In this document: piece by piece, positions 10,501 to 20,011 of the stretch
How the letters are laid out: every line of letters starts with the position of its first letter
Position numbering within the stretch: the first letter of the stretch is position 1
Source of the DNA: Acanthococcus lagerstroemiae
Taxonomy: Eukaryota; Arthropoda; Insecta; Hemiptera; Eriococcidae
Length of the DNA: 64,000 bases
NCBI GenBank assembly: GCA_031841125.1
Contig: CM063111.1
Location: 37,398,955 to 37,462,954 of the forward strand
Direction: 5' to 3'
Translations under genes and position numbers: made by a program
The notes under the pieces: generated by a model
What the model was told of the DNA's origin: nothing
What the model saw: the letters and a program-made list of their open reading frames with translations, nothing else
Databases searched by the model: none

Positions 10501-12498
10501 GGGAACCTCCGATTCACAGATGATGTGGTGCCGGTGGAAGTACAGGAAATGGCCACAGAATTGAATTCAATAGGAAAGAAAGCAAGACTTAAAATCGATA
10601 TAGAAAAAACAAAACTTTTATCAAATATAGCAACGACCAGAACTTGACTTCAGACAGCCAAAGAATAGAAACAGTATCAGAATCAATATACCTCGGACAG
10701 TTGGTATCTCTAGAAAGTTCAAGCAGTAAGGAGGTAGAGAGCGATTTCTTAATAGTTATGAGAAATTAATTTAAAACTAAAAATTTTAACTTAATGAATT
10801 ATTATATAAATAAAATCTGGGGGCTAAGACACATTGTTAAAGGAAGGTTTCAGAACAAACTCGAAAGCCAGGTAATAAATAGCTGTACCTCCCCCCCCCC
10901 AGCACTTTCGATGGAATGATGTGGCTAAGATGAATCATAGCAGGTGGGAAAATAAATCAACAGACTGCTTGCTAGTGGGAAAACGAAAACAAAGTTCCCT
11001 GAAAATTAAGATGGGCGGATGATTTTCCAGAATCTTTCTGAGGCACACAAGGTGCCACCAAATTGCAGTTGACCGGCGGAAGTGGACACGGTTGAGGGAG
11101 ATCTTTGCCCAACAAGGGCACAAGATAATACAATATAGTAATGTAGAATTTAATAATATATGTATTTATAAATTATCTGTCCTTAAGAATAAAGGTCTTG
11201 ACTGATTGATAACTGAACGTATTTCATTAGAATAAATTTTTCTAATTCGTTGTAATTTTTTTATCGACCTCATCGTTATCTTACTTTTTGAATCCTAGTA
11301 TTTCCGATTTGGGCTATAGACGCCCGCCTCATCCATCTTGTAAACTGGTATAGCACAATGTGTTTCTAAAATGAAAATATTCATTAACAAAACCTTATTA
11401 CTTACGCCGGGTAAAATAACTTCTAAACAGGTTCTGCTCCAAATCTTGCTTTTCTCTGAATATTCTTATTGATTTATCATCGAGATCCAACCACTTTTCG
11501 ACAGCAAAGTGAGCTGCTGCAGATTTCTGGGGCTGTAATTGAAGAAAAAGTGTACATTCATACTTAATACGGTCATTACAATAAGTACATATCTCCAAGT
11601 GCGCAAACCATCTGGCACTTGAATCAATCCACATGAGGTAAGTAATGCGAAAGATCTTACAACTTTTGCTATTGATCCACACCAATAATGAATGGTGTTT
11701 TTCGATTGGTTATCTGTCTGTGAAACAAAAATTATAGTTTACGGTAAGTTATGCGCGTAGAATACGTAATTTCAGAAAGAATAGAACAAAAAAAAACTGA
11801 GTAATTGAACGGCAATATTCTTCTTGCCTTCACGATAACAAACGTGTCGTCTGAGTCAAAATTGCGGAAGGCATCAGGATCTTGTATAAATTCGGGTTGA
11901 AGTTTCTTCTCCTACAAATAGGAAAAACATGTTTATTAATATTTCAATCAATATCTTCCCCTAGCAGGAATTAAAAACAGCGCCATTAATCCTTTTCTTT
12001 CTTTTTTAGAAACAGAAAAGAACTAAATTTCTCTGTGTTTCCAAAACATCACGGACTGTTCATTTTCGTCGAAAAAAGGAACAAAAATGGTCTCTAGTGT
12101 TCCAACTTTCAGGGTTCTTTTTTTAGAACGTCAAGACGCATGTTGCTCCCAAACCCGAGCCGAATCAACGATCGGATGGGATTTTCGAAATTATAGTGAT
12201 CCAAAAGTCCTTACTTCGGCAATATGCCACGTATAGGTATACTTTCCCGATTGAAATTCAAGAAATTGGTGGTTCGCCCGATGCCCCTCTTAGCGAAAGA
12301 GATTATTTTATCAATTAAAAATTCTACAGTTTGCGCGTTGTCTATTTGGCTTTAAAAAACTGGAACGTTATCTTGTTGAACTCAGAATACTTAGATACGT
12401 ACTGTGATTCTCCAGAGTAGTATTCCAGACGTTTCCACCCCTTCAAAAATTACGATAGCCAAATAAGATACTAAAATCAAGCAAAGAGACCCCTTCAT
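781..12498 (-). CDS. Gelsolin/villin-family protein with signal peptide, whole gene (8 coding exons)
   Basis: Gelsolin-family proteins cap and sever actin filaments in a calcium-dependent way; secreted forms scavenge extracellular actin. Eight exons (12403-12498, 12215-12286, 11828-11911, 11661-11717, 11406-11532, 1585-1670, 1052-1229, 781-977) join with matching phases into about 298 residues. The protein starts with a hydrophobic stretch (MKGSLCLILVSYLAIVI) resembling a signal peptide. The first gelsolin-like domain, about residues 45-150, has YTWHIAE, DTFVIV, NTIHYWCG, SAAAHFAVEKW and LFRSYF; the second, about 155-245, has LNHSDCFVLNSG and VYVFIG. A minus-strand AATAAA at 758-763 lies about 18 nt past the TAG stop, supporting this end. 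Classical gelsolins have three or six domains, so two is short. The family assignment is firm; the first exon and the secretion call are inferred. Intron 5 (1671-11405) is 9.7 kb of repeats. Confidence 0.72.
1052..1229 (-). CDS. Gelsolin-family exon 7
   Basis: 178 bp. It encodes PEFKHLNHSDCFVLNSG, TNVYVFIGSSASE and a long charged helix (LEEKLAEKLGQRVHDF). The pattern L-N-x-x-D-x-F-V-L then V-Y-V-x-I-G is the core signature of the family. Acceptor TTGACAG; donor ATAA|GTGAGA, phase 1. Confidence 0.82.
1585..1670 (-). CDS. Gelsolin-family exon 6
   Basis: The exon opens with GT, which completes the codon left by exon 5 across a 9.7 kb intron. It then encodes 28 residues including QMYKVKGNEGTAIIKP, the L-x-x-V-x-G opening strand of a second gelsolin domain. 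Donor CCA|GTAAGATTC. Phase matches both neighbours. Confidence 0.7.
4071..4152. repeat. 41-bp tandem duplication (2 copies)
   Basis: A 41-bp unit beginning ATAACATTCATTGAAACTA is repeated exactly at 4071-4111 and 4112-4152. Confidence 0.85.
4541..4574. repeat. Poly(A) tract
   Basis: Run of more than 30 A, possibly an old retrotransposon tail; no coding remnant is seen next to it. Confidence 0.6.
5710..5895. mobile_element. hAT-type MITE (CAGTGGCGTAGCCAG family)
   Basis: The left end CAGTGGCGTAGCCAG and the right end, whose inverse complement is CAGGGGCGTAGCTAC, form terminal inverted repeats. An 8-bp direct repeat CTTCTAAC lies at 5699-5706 and 5896-5903; on the left it is 3 bases away from the CAG. 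Same family as 61811-62086. Confidence 0.6.
6600..8100. repeat. Degenerate satellite of about 130-160 bp units
   Basis: About nine to ten diverged copies of a unit containing CTCTGATTTGGG, TTCAAAATCCAAATTCCAC and TCTGAAAGGGGG, recurring near 6775, 6930, 7070, 7190, 7345, 7480, 7620, 7760, 7915 and 8060. Short reading frames here are chance products of the repeat. Confidence 0.65.
9062..9312. repeat. Solitary arm of a foldback-type repeat
   Basis: Shares GCAATGACCCC, AGTAAGCAACC, GGTCAAATTTTGA and AAATGGTACC with both arms of the inverted-repeat element at 45061-45936. Only one arm is seen here. Confidence 0.5.
10300..10500. repeat. GGGTAAC-motif element, copy 1
   Basis: More than ten GGGTAAC/GGGGAACC motifs in 200 bp, ending AACTGACTGCGCAT. 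The same architecture occurs at 12921-13018 and 44154-44289. Confidence 0.55.
10505..11200 (+). pseudogene. RTE-like LINE remnant, reverse transcriptase 3' part
   Basis: Translation gives the reverse-transcriptase fragments FTDDVV and KKARLKIDIEKTKLLSN (region around the YADD box and following helix), then IYLGQLVSLESS with interrupted frames. Near 11018 it reads the C-terminal WADD and tail region typical of RTE-type elements. Multiple stops and frameshifts show it is dead. Its 5' part is missing. It lies in the gelsolin intron in antisense orientation. Confidence 0.6.
11406..11532 (-). CDS. Gelsolin-family exon 5
   Basis: 127 bp (42 codons plus one base). It reads PQKSAAAHFAVEKW, LDLDD, IRIFREKQDLEQNLFRSYF, matching the long helix of a gelsolin domain and the following REVQGxES-xx-F-x-x-Y-F strand. 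Acceptor AATTACAG; donor C|GTAAGT, leaving phase 1. Confidence 0.78.
11661..11717 (-). CDS. Gelsolin-family exon 4
   Basis: 19 codons containing NTIHYWCGSIAK, the gelsolin motif usually read as hydrophobic-H-x-W-L-G. It is bounded by a TTTCACAG acceptor and a GTAAGATC donor, phase 0 at both ends. Confidence 0.75.
11718..11827 (-). other. Apparent GC-AG intron (110 bp) of the gelsolin-family gene
   Basis: Starts GCAAGAAG after AAG and ends TTTCACAG. Joining restores Lys-Thr between FVIV and DNQSKN, matching the family pattern. An in-frame GT alternative exists six bases upstream. Confidence 0.55.
11828..11911 (-). CDS. Gelsolin-family exon 3 (apparent GC donor)
   Basis: 28 codons from a TTTGTAG acceptor: EKKLQPEF, then FDSDDTFVIVK, the family's G-D-x-Y/F-V-I-L strand. 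It ends GTG AAG followed by GCAAGAA, a GC splice donor with otherwise strong consensus. A GTGAAG donor six bases earlier would also keep frame but would remove the Val-Lys that normally precedes the next strand. Confidence 0.7.
12215..12286 (-). CDS. Gelsolin-family exon 2
   Basis: 24 codons ending YTYTWHIAE followed by GTAAGG. The Trp-His-Ile motif matches the x-I/V-W-R-I-E strand that opens gelsolin domains. The acceptor is TAAGAG or the TAAG two bases earlier (12288), depending on which exon 1 donor is used. Confidence 0.62.
12403..12498 (-). CDS. Gelsolin-family exon 1 (start codon, signal peptide)
   Basis: ATG at 12498 opens 32 codons: a basic residue, a hydrophobic core of about 15 residues, then VETSGILLWRIT. 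It ends at ACA|GTACGT. A second possible donor 5 nt downstream (TAC|GTATCT) would pair with an acceptor 2 nt upstream of the one chosen for exon 2. Choice of start and of donor is by inference; no transcript evidence. Confidence 0.55.
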
Positions 12499-12920
12499 CG
12501 TAACTGATAATCAAGAATTATTCAATCCGAAGTATCTTATAATATTCAGCACGTATTGCTCATAAAAAAACACGAAAATGTTGATGGTCCAAACACTGCT
12601 TCATATACCTAGTTGATTTCCCAAAGTTTTGTGATGTTTCTTCCATATTAATGGGACACGAGTTGATAATAATTCAATCGTAGATGTGGCTCAGTATTCA
12701 AGCAATAAAATGTAACCAAATAATGTCTCACCTTCGTAAACAGGACGCCAAGGTGTAGAATATAACAAACACAAAATATGGCGACGAAAACAGAAAACAT
12801 ATACACATACGAATATATGTTCGAAACATAGTTGAACACTTGTTTAAATTATTATTAATAAATGTATACGTGCCGATGCTTGTTTCAGAGAACGGAACCC
12901 ATACATCCGTAAATACAATG

Positions 12921-13018
12921 TGTAACTTTTCCGCGGGTAAATAGGTAGAGGGTAACTGATTGTGTATCGGGATGCGCAAGATCCCGCCAGTTACCCGGGT
13001 AACTCTCCGATAAAAGCA
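12921..13018. repeat. GGGTAAC-motif element, copy 2
   Basis: Contains GTAACTTTTCCGCGGGTAA, GGGTAACTGATTG, ATGCGCAAGATCCCGCC and GTTACCCGGGTAACT, the same modules as the copies at 10300 and 44154 but rearranged. Confidence 0.5.
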
Positions 13019-13215
13019 GCGTATCGGTTACTTCTTCCTATAGCAGTTGAAAAGAAAAACAACTCGTTGAGTTTGTTGAAATGCCAGTTTATACCAAAAG
13101 ATTATAAAAACAAGCCAGGTCGCTGTACGACCTAGTAATAGAGAGACGGCCTTTCAGCTGAAGTCTGGGCGGCTATTTCATTAACCAACTACGAACAAAA
13201 AGTACGATTGCACTT

Positions 13216-13437
13216 GGAGGCTGTTAAGCGTAAGGGAACCAACCAGCAAAATCTGTTTTTTGAGAACATGTTGTAGAAACTATATGAATACCGTTTACTG
13301 ATAAACTTTGATCAATGTGAGTACACATTTTTGAATCAGGGGCCCAATTCTGAAAAATTCTACTTTTTACGCTCTTTCCTACAATACTAATAACTACACT
13401 CATTTTGTTTACAAATGACGGTTGGTTCATGCTGACC
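13216..13437. mobile_element. 4-bp-TSD MITE family, degraded copy
   Basis: Begins GGAGGCTGTTAAGCG, carries the family core (GAGTACACATTTTTGAATC, TTTTTACGCTCTTTCC) and ends GGTTGGTTCATGCTGACC. The terminal repeats have decayed and no target duplication is visible. Confidence 0.6.
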
Positions 13438-13738
13438 CTACTTTCAGCAAGAATCATACACAATAATATTACAAACCTCACAAAATGAACTCCTTCCATT
13501 GATTCCTTATGTTGATACCTCGAGTCACTTTTACAGAGACTGTAAGCACGATGTAAAATCATCTTCCTATCTGTTTCTTTACACATGATTACGTTCACTT
13601 TTACATTTAAAACCACAAGCGCCACTGTCAAAAGCAAACGCGATTCATTCACGTGTATTTCGTTTGTTTGTCCACATACTTACATTTTAAACCGCAAGCG
13701 CCACTGTTGCAGTGGATAGAACTTTATCACTACTATTT

Positions 13739-13990
13739 GGACGCTGTTCAACAAAAGGGAACCAACTAGCAAAATCCGCTTTTTGAGAACACGTGATTCG
13801 AAGTTCAAGAGCCATGTAGAAACTATATGGCATTGCATTTACTGATAGATAAGCTTTTTTCAACGTGAGTACACATTTTTGAATCGGGGCCCAATTTAGA
13901 AAATTTTTATGTTTTACGCTCTTTCCAACGATACTAATAACTCATTTTATTTTAAAATGTTAGTTGGTTCCTTTTTGTTGAACAGCGTCC
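13739..13990. mobile_element. 4-bp-TSD MITE family, intact copy (252 bp)
   Basis: Terminal inverted repeat GGACGCTGTTCAACAAAA at both ends, flanked by direct 4-bp duplications ATTT (13735-13738 and 13991-13994). Non-coding. Confidence 0.85.
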
Positions 13991-14032
13991 ATTTTTTCCA
14001 TTGTATAAGGCTCGGCTGCGCCGACCCTAATT

Positions 14033-14281
14033 GGACGCTATTCAACAAAAAGGAACCAACGACATTTGTAAACAAAATGAGTTATTGGTAGCGGTGGAAA
14101 GAGCGTAAACAGTAGAATTTTTCAACATTGGGCCCCCTATTCAAAAATGTGTACTCATGTTGAAAAAAGCTTATCAGTAAACCCTATGTCATATAGTTTC
14201 TACATGACTCTTGAACTTCGAATCACGTGTTCTCAAAAAGCGAATTTTGCTAGTTGGTTCCATTTCGTTGAATTAGCGTCC
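14033..14281. mobile_element. 4-bp-TSD MITE family, intact copy (249 bp), opposite orientation
   Basis: GGACGCTATTCAACAAAA at the left and its imperfect complement at the right, flanked by AATT (14029-14032 and 14282-14285). The internal sequence is the reverse complement of the copy at 13739. Only 42 bp separate the two. Confidence 0.85.
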
Positions 14282-14285
14282 AATT

Positions 14286-16535
14286 ATAGACCTTTTTCTG
14301 GTGACGTCACACATCAGTTAAATGTTAGCAAAAACACCTGTTTTTGCGCCAATGAACGTATTGACTCCCATAAGAAAACACACGGAGCAAAGATCATCGT
14401 ACTGTGACTCAATGTACAACGTCGACTTGAAAAAGTTCTATTACCAGTCTCTTCCTGTTCAGCAGAAAAAAAAATCTAAAAAATCTTACTATTCTTTATA
14501 AAAATGAAAGATAACTTTCGCATTGCTTATTAATTTTATGGATTTTGCATTAATTAATTATATACCATGACTGTTATTGTTTGACATTCCATTAAATTTC
14601 AATTACTCAGAGGTGTGAAGAAACGCAGAATTCTTAGTTCTACATGGTGCTAATTACGAATTCTTAAGTAACGAAGGTGCTAAGCGCACCCTTTTCAATA
14701 AGTTTTAGGAATAGTAATGTCAATAGTTTCTAGACCTGCTTCTATTTTACTTAATCCTCTTAACTATAACAGTGTTGCTGTAAAATGAGTGTGAAGTTGA
14801 GGAAAATTTCAAAAGGGTCTTCTGAAAAATTATTTTTTTGCGACTTAGCACCACTGTGCACGAGACTATCGATATATCAACTACGGAGGGTCATAACGCA
14901 AAATTTGGACAACGAATTTGAACTCAGCGAGGAAAATTGACTACGAATAGGTGATAATCTCAATAATTTTAATTTTTTTTTCAATTTATAAAATAGCTTC
15001 ATACTACAAGGCATTTTATTCTGCGAAAAAATTTTCGGAGATTTTCCGGGGAGGTCTTGAGAAAAATGAGCTTTTTTTGGGTGAAAAGACTGTTTTATTC
15101 GAAATTGTCTCTTCTACCCGAAATTTAAAACCGCGTTGCTCTATCTGTCTCCAATCAAAAGTTTTTCACGTTTTACCAGTTCTCCTCAGAAAATTGGAAC
15201 TTACGAAAACGTCAATTGGTGCGTCATGTGTTGCGATTCCAGGCGTCGAAGGGGCTACCACATGAAGGTTTTCATATTCGTCTACACGTTCACGAATTTT
15301 TAGAAAATAAGAAAATGCCTGCAACGCGTTGAGTATGCAATAAAAACACACCAAAATGTATTTTCGAAATTTCTTTCTTTTCTTGGATGAACTGGTAAAA
15401 TGCGGATAACTTTTGATTGGAGATAGCTAGAGCAAAACGGTTTGAAATTTCGGTGACAGGGGTCATTTCAGACATAATGAAGGTAATGAAACGTTAGAAC
15501 TTCTCTTGCGGGAAGCAAAATTTTCTCCGGTTTTCTCTGCACAAAATGATCGTACTTCTGGTATGGTCTCAAGTACTTTCTGCAGGCTTTGTCGAATTCG
15601 AAGAGGTGGCCTGCAGAAACTAGTCGAAGTTGCGAATGACCCAAAGACGCCATTTCAGCTTTCTTTTAATAGTGAATGTGCAGAAGATATTATTTTCAAA
15701 CTTCTCTTGACATTCAGCAACATTGAAAACAGGATGGCTTGACCTTGTGAAAATAATATCTACTTGCAAACAAATAAATGATTTAATTATACAAAATAAG
15801 AAACCTCTATGATACGGTAGTAAACGGTTACACAATAAATTCCATATTGGTACAAAACTAAAAAGCTCGATAGAAAGATAATCTAACAGTTTTTATAGAA
15901 AAGAAGGTATAGGTACATGAAATATTGCATCTATAAGAGTGTTGGACTGAAAAGATTAATGTTTTGTTTCCATAAAATATCCCCTACAAATGCGTCTACT
16001 TTTCAACAAAATTGTACAAAAATTATTCGACACTATAAATTTAAGAAAACTGCTGAGTCACGAATAATTGAATTTCAACATTTTTTCTGTCTTATAGGTA
16101 GAGAACTGTAAAACCCACTTAGGAATAATAATTGAACTTTTTTCGTCAATTCAATTTGCGTTCAACGTAATAATATAACGTAATGAGAGATTGCGACTCC
16201 TATACTCACATATATGATAGCATAAAGTAAATTATGATAATATTAGGTACTGTAATGATAGTAGTAATGATGATACCGGTATAATCATAAATATAAAAAA
16301 GAATTAACTTTAGGTAACTATAAACAATATTTCATCACATTTTTTTTTTTTTTTTTTTTTTTCAAAGTAAATTGTCTAACGTTTGAAATAATTCCTAATT
16401 ATACAATGTATAACAGTCCATGTTAAAAGTAATTTGAGTTTCTTGCAATCACAAAATATATGATTAATTCTTGGTAAGCTTATTCCATGAATACAAAATG
16501 TATAGATACACAAATTAAATTATTTGATGTCCCTA
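14286..16535. other. Intergenic, no supported gene
   Basis: AT-rich. Near 14320-14395 is a stretch (GTTAGCAAAAACACCTG ... CACACGGAGCAAAG) related to the hairpin at 62812-62946. Short open frames on both strands at 14950-15740 show no recognisable domain. A poly(T) run lies at about 16340-16362. Confidence 0.4.
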
Positions 16536-18343
16536 CCTACCATCAGGGCTGCAAAAACCGGGAATACCTACACTTTACTGAAACACCGGGAGAAAACATT
16601 ATACGAAATTATGTAACAATTAACGGCATAACAGAATGAAGTTTACTCAATAATGTTACTTATGTTACCAATTTCTTTGATGTAAAACGGTTACTCATAG
16701 GTTTTCTAGGAATAACTGCTGTAATTAGTTATTATTGGATTTATATGGTGAACAATTACCTACTATGGTTAAAGTTATGTTACTTGATGTGCATACAGTT
16801 AACAGCTACAGTTATGTTATCAATTTCTTTCAGTTAATGGTTATGTAATGATTATAGTACAGGTTTTCTGAAGGAAATAGCATAAATGAGATTGATGGTT
16901 ATTATTATGGTCATAGTTTTGTATTCATATGGTTAACAGTTATATAGTTAAAGTTATATTATTTGATTCACGCAGTCAACAGTTATTTGCTTCAGTTAAT
17001 ATTCAATAGTTACTATATATGGTTACAATTTTCAGTTCGATAAGACTGGTATTTAAGAAGGATCTACCATGTATGAGGATCTTATAATAAGGTAGGAGGA
17101 TATCTTGAATATAGGTATTCAACTGAGGATCAGAAAACCAAAAATCAAATTCAAACTCATTTTTCTTTTAAATGCTCAGGGTCGTAGTCATGGAACAGGA
17201 GTAATGTACGACATCCCTCACTCCTCAATAATTTAAATATTTTGAGTTGGTAACTCGAGCAGCTGCAGTTAGTAGAACTGAAAATGTTGCAAGCTTCCCT
17301 CCCCCCCCACCATTGATGATTAGGCAAATCTCTCTGCAATTGAAAATGGTACAAGGGTTGGTGAATGTAAGTCAGGACTGTTCCCAAATATTTTTGGGTC
17401 AGTCTTTCGAGGAACGGGAATCCTCAAGATAAAAATAAGAAATCGGAACCAAGAATAGGGAATTCTTGTAACAAATTGGGAAAATGGAAAATGGGATTCA
17501 GACGGAAATGGTCAAAATATTGAGAAAAGATATCGAGATGACTGGAATTACCCTTCTCGGAAAACTGAGTAAATAAAACGAACTAGAAAAATATTGGGAA
17601 TGTACTGAATGACTTCATATTTTTTCACAATTGGAAATTGGGAATTCTTGTGACAAATTTGTATGGAGAAAACGAAGAATTGAAATCCCCTACTGAAAAT
17701 GTTCAAAATATTAGGAAACAGGAAACTGGAATCATTTCAGGAAACAGTCCGGCTTGAAATATTTTTTGGGAGATCGAAAATTGGGAATTCTTGTAACAAA
17801 TTTTCATTAGGAAAATACGAAACGGGAATTATTTTAAGAAATAAGTCATGCTTGAAGTAGGTATAAGTTTCTAGTGGGACAATCCTTCCCATTAATTGGA
17901 AGCAGCTGCAACGAGTAAAACTGAAAATATGTCTTCTTGTTTGATAATAATTTAGAAATTTTAGCTAACAGTCGGATCCTCCTCTCCCTATCATTTAAAA
18001 CTTTTCAAGATTTGCTGAATATAGCAAATTTAGCAGAGTGCAGTGTCAAAATTGAATTTAAAAAAAAAATACATTTTGCAAGAGTTTTAATTTTTAGCTA
18101 TAAAGAAAGCATTTTCTTCCATTCCAGCGTTATTACTGATCAAAAGTGGTAGGTTCCTAAAGTGGCCTAAATCGAAAGTCTTCCCCAGTGACATAATAAA
18201 ATATATAAAATAGATTTTTGATTACTGCTGAGAAATTTCAATTTTTCAGCGAATTCCATAAAAAGGAAGTTAATTTTTACAACAGTAAAAAGCGTAAGGA
18301 AAAACAATCGAAGTAAGTATATTTCGACAACATGCAACATAGT

Positions 18344-18618
18344 CAGTAAAGGCCGAACCCAGGATTTAAGTAAGGGGGTGTTTTGCATTTAGGATACATT
18401 TTTTTCTTGGTGATGGGGGTGGGGGCTACAAATACCCCAAATTTATCCAATTACTCACGTGTATTATAATGAAAATTTCAACATTTTTTGAAACTCTCAT
18501 TTTCATACTTTTTACAAAAAGTGTGACAGATCCACCCTTCTCTCCGTCTCAACCCATTGTTTTTTGTCTTTCTTTTGGCCAATGGGAGGTTGCCCCTCTC
18601 CCTGCCGGTACGGCCCTG
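18344..18618. mobile_element. hAT-type MITE with perfect 8-bp TSD (275 bp)
   Basis: Left end CAGTAAAGGCCGAACCCAGG; inverse complement of the right end CAGGGCCGTACCGGCAGG. Flanked by AACATAGT at 18336-18343 and 18619-18626. Confidence 0.75.
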
Positions 18619-19562
18619 AACATAGTACAACTTATTAGGTAGAAAATCGCGCACGTTATATCAGCTGGACATCTAGTTCCAAAGTGGCCTAAGTCAAGGA
18701 GTTTCCAACTTTAATGACCTGTAGCCCCGAAATACCAATTTTTCCACGAGTAATTTTTATGAATTAGTTAAGTACACTAAGCAAGAATATTTTCTAGGTT
18801 TTGCCAAATAAAACATGGCGGAAAGGGAGGAGGAAAACCGGTTTTATCGTGTTTTGAAAAATCACTTCTTTGTTTTAGGCCACTTCGGAAAAGAGCTCTT
18901 CAATTACAGAAAATTAAAATTAAGACCTAAATACAATTATTATACAGCAGCATTTCAGTATAAATAAGCGACCCCTAGTAAATCTTTTATCCTATTCCCT
19001 TGTCGGGGAATTTTTAAATTTCGAAGATTTTTATAATGATGTTCCTTCCAAAATGAAAATTTTCCTTTTTAATTCAGTCGTACGTCGTATATTTTACCAA
19101 ATTATCACCGATATCATCGCAAGTACGTTCCATATTAATAAATTACCTACACATACACATATTCCACGTATGCATTTTTTTAAATTGTTCATTTTGTAAA
19201 ATACCTTTATCAGTTTGTTTTTGTAGCTATGTATTATAAAAATGCCAGAGAAAGAAAATACTAAGAACATTTTTAGCTTTTCACGGAGAAAATATTTGCG
19301 CAGAGAATGTATCCTTCGCCAACCGTGTACAGCATACATAACTGCGAGGAAGAGAAATACAAGATGACCCAAAAGTCAGTTCACCATTTTGCATGGATAG
19401 AAAAATTGTAGTTCACCATTTTGTATGTATGAAAAATGAAGGAACTGACGCGAAAGTCTGTATTAATCGTTACAAATCTCTACTCGCCGCTGAAACCACT
19501 CCTAGGTAGACACCAAGAGTCTTGGGTAAACACTTCACTAAAATAAATAGGGATTCCAAAAT

Positions 19563-19616
19563 GGACGCTGTTAAGCGTAACAGAACCAACCGACATTTGT
19601 TGACAAAATGAGTTGA
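19563..19616. mobile_element. 4-bp-TSD MITE family, left-end fragment
   Basis: GGACGCTGTTAAGCGTAACAG followed by the family sequence GACATTTGTTGACAAAATG, cut off where the next inverted-repeat MITE begins. The duplicate lies at 23269-23322. Confidence 0.6.
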
Positions 19617-19626
19617 AAAGAGGTCA

Positions 19627-19862
19627 TATGTGAGCTGACAGGAAGAAAGGGCCCTCAGCGCAAAAATGTAAATTTTACAGGAGAACGGATAAACAAAATT
19701 GATAACGTTTTAACGTTACGGAGACACTCAACTTTGAAAACTTACAGCCGTTTATTTTTTCGACAACACCACGCGAAAGAGCGGCCAAAAATTAGTCAAA
19801 ACCAGTTGTTATCACAAAAATGTTTTTTGCGCTGAGGTCCTTTTTTCCTGTCAGCTCACATA
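19627..19862. mobile_element. 236-bp MITE with long TIRs, copy 1
   Basis: TATGTGAGCTGACAGGAA at the left is mirrored as TTCCTGTCAGCTCACATA at the right; the repeats continue inward through AGG-CC-TCAGCGCAAAAA, about 38 bp per arm. Confidence 0.75.
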
Positions 19863-20011
19863 TACATATGCTCTGGAAAGTGAAAAGATGTCAAATATGC
19901 TCTTATAATATGCTTTTATTTTTGTCAAATATGCTTAAATATTCCCTAAAAATCCTGTAATAAGACAAAATATTTAACATTAAAAAAAAAAAAAGCAAAT
20001 CGAGAGATGAC

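Larger units (their letters stand above)
1671..11405 (-). other. Intron 5 of the gelsolin-family gene (9.7 kb, repeat-filled)
   Basis: Bounded by the C|GTAAGT donor of exon 5 and the TGTATAG acceptor of exon 6. It holds a candidate GCAG-rich element, a 41-bp tandem duplication, a hAT-type MITE, a degenerate satellite, a foldback arm, a GGGTAAC-motif element and an RTE-like LINE tail, each listed separately. Stretches 1671-2423, 8101-9060 and 9314-10299 show nothing recognisable apart from AGCCGTT/GGCTTA iterations at 9585-9725, which resemble subterminal repeats of a hAT-type element. Confidence 0.6.

Noticed and set aside
13224..13652. 142-residue minus-strand open frame
   Set aside because: Half of it is a degraded MITE copy and the rest shows no domain or splice support.
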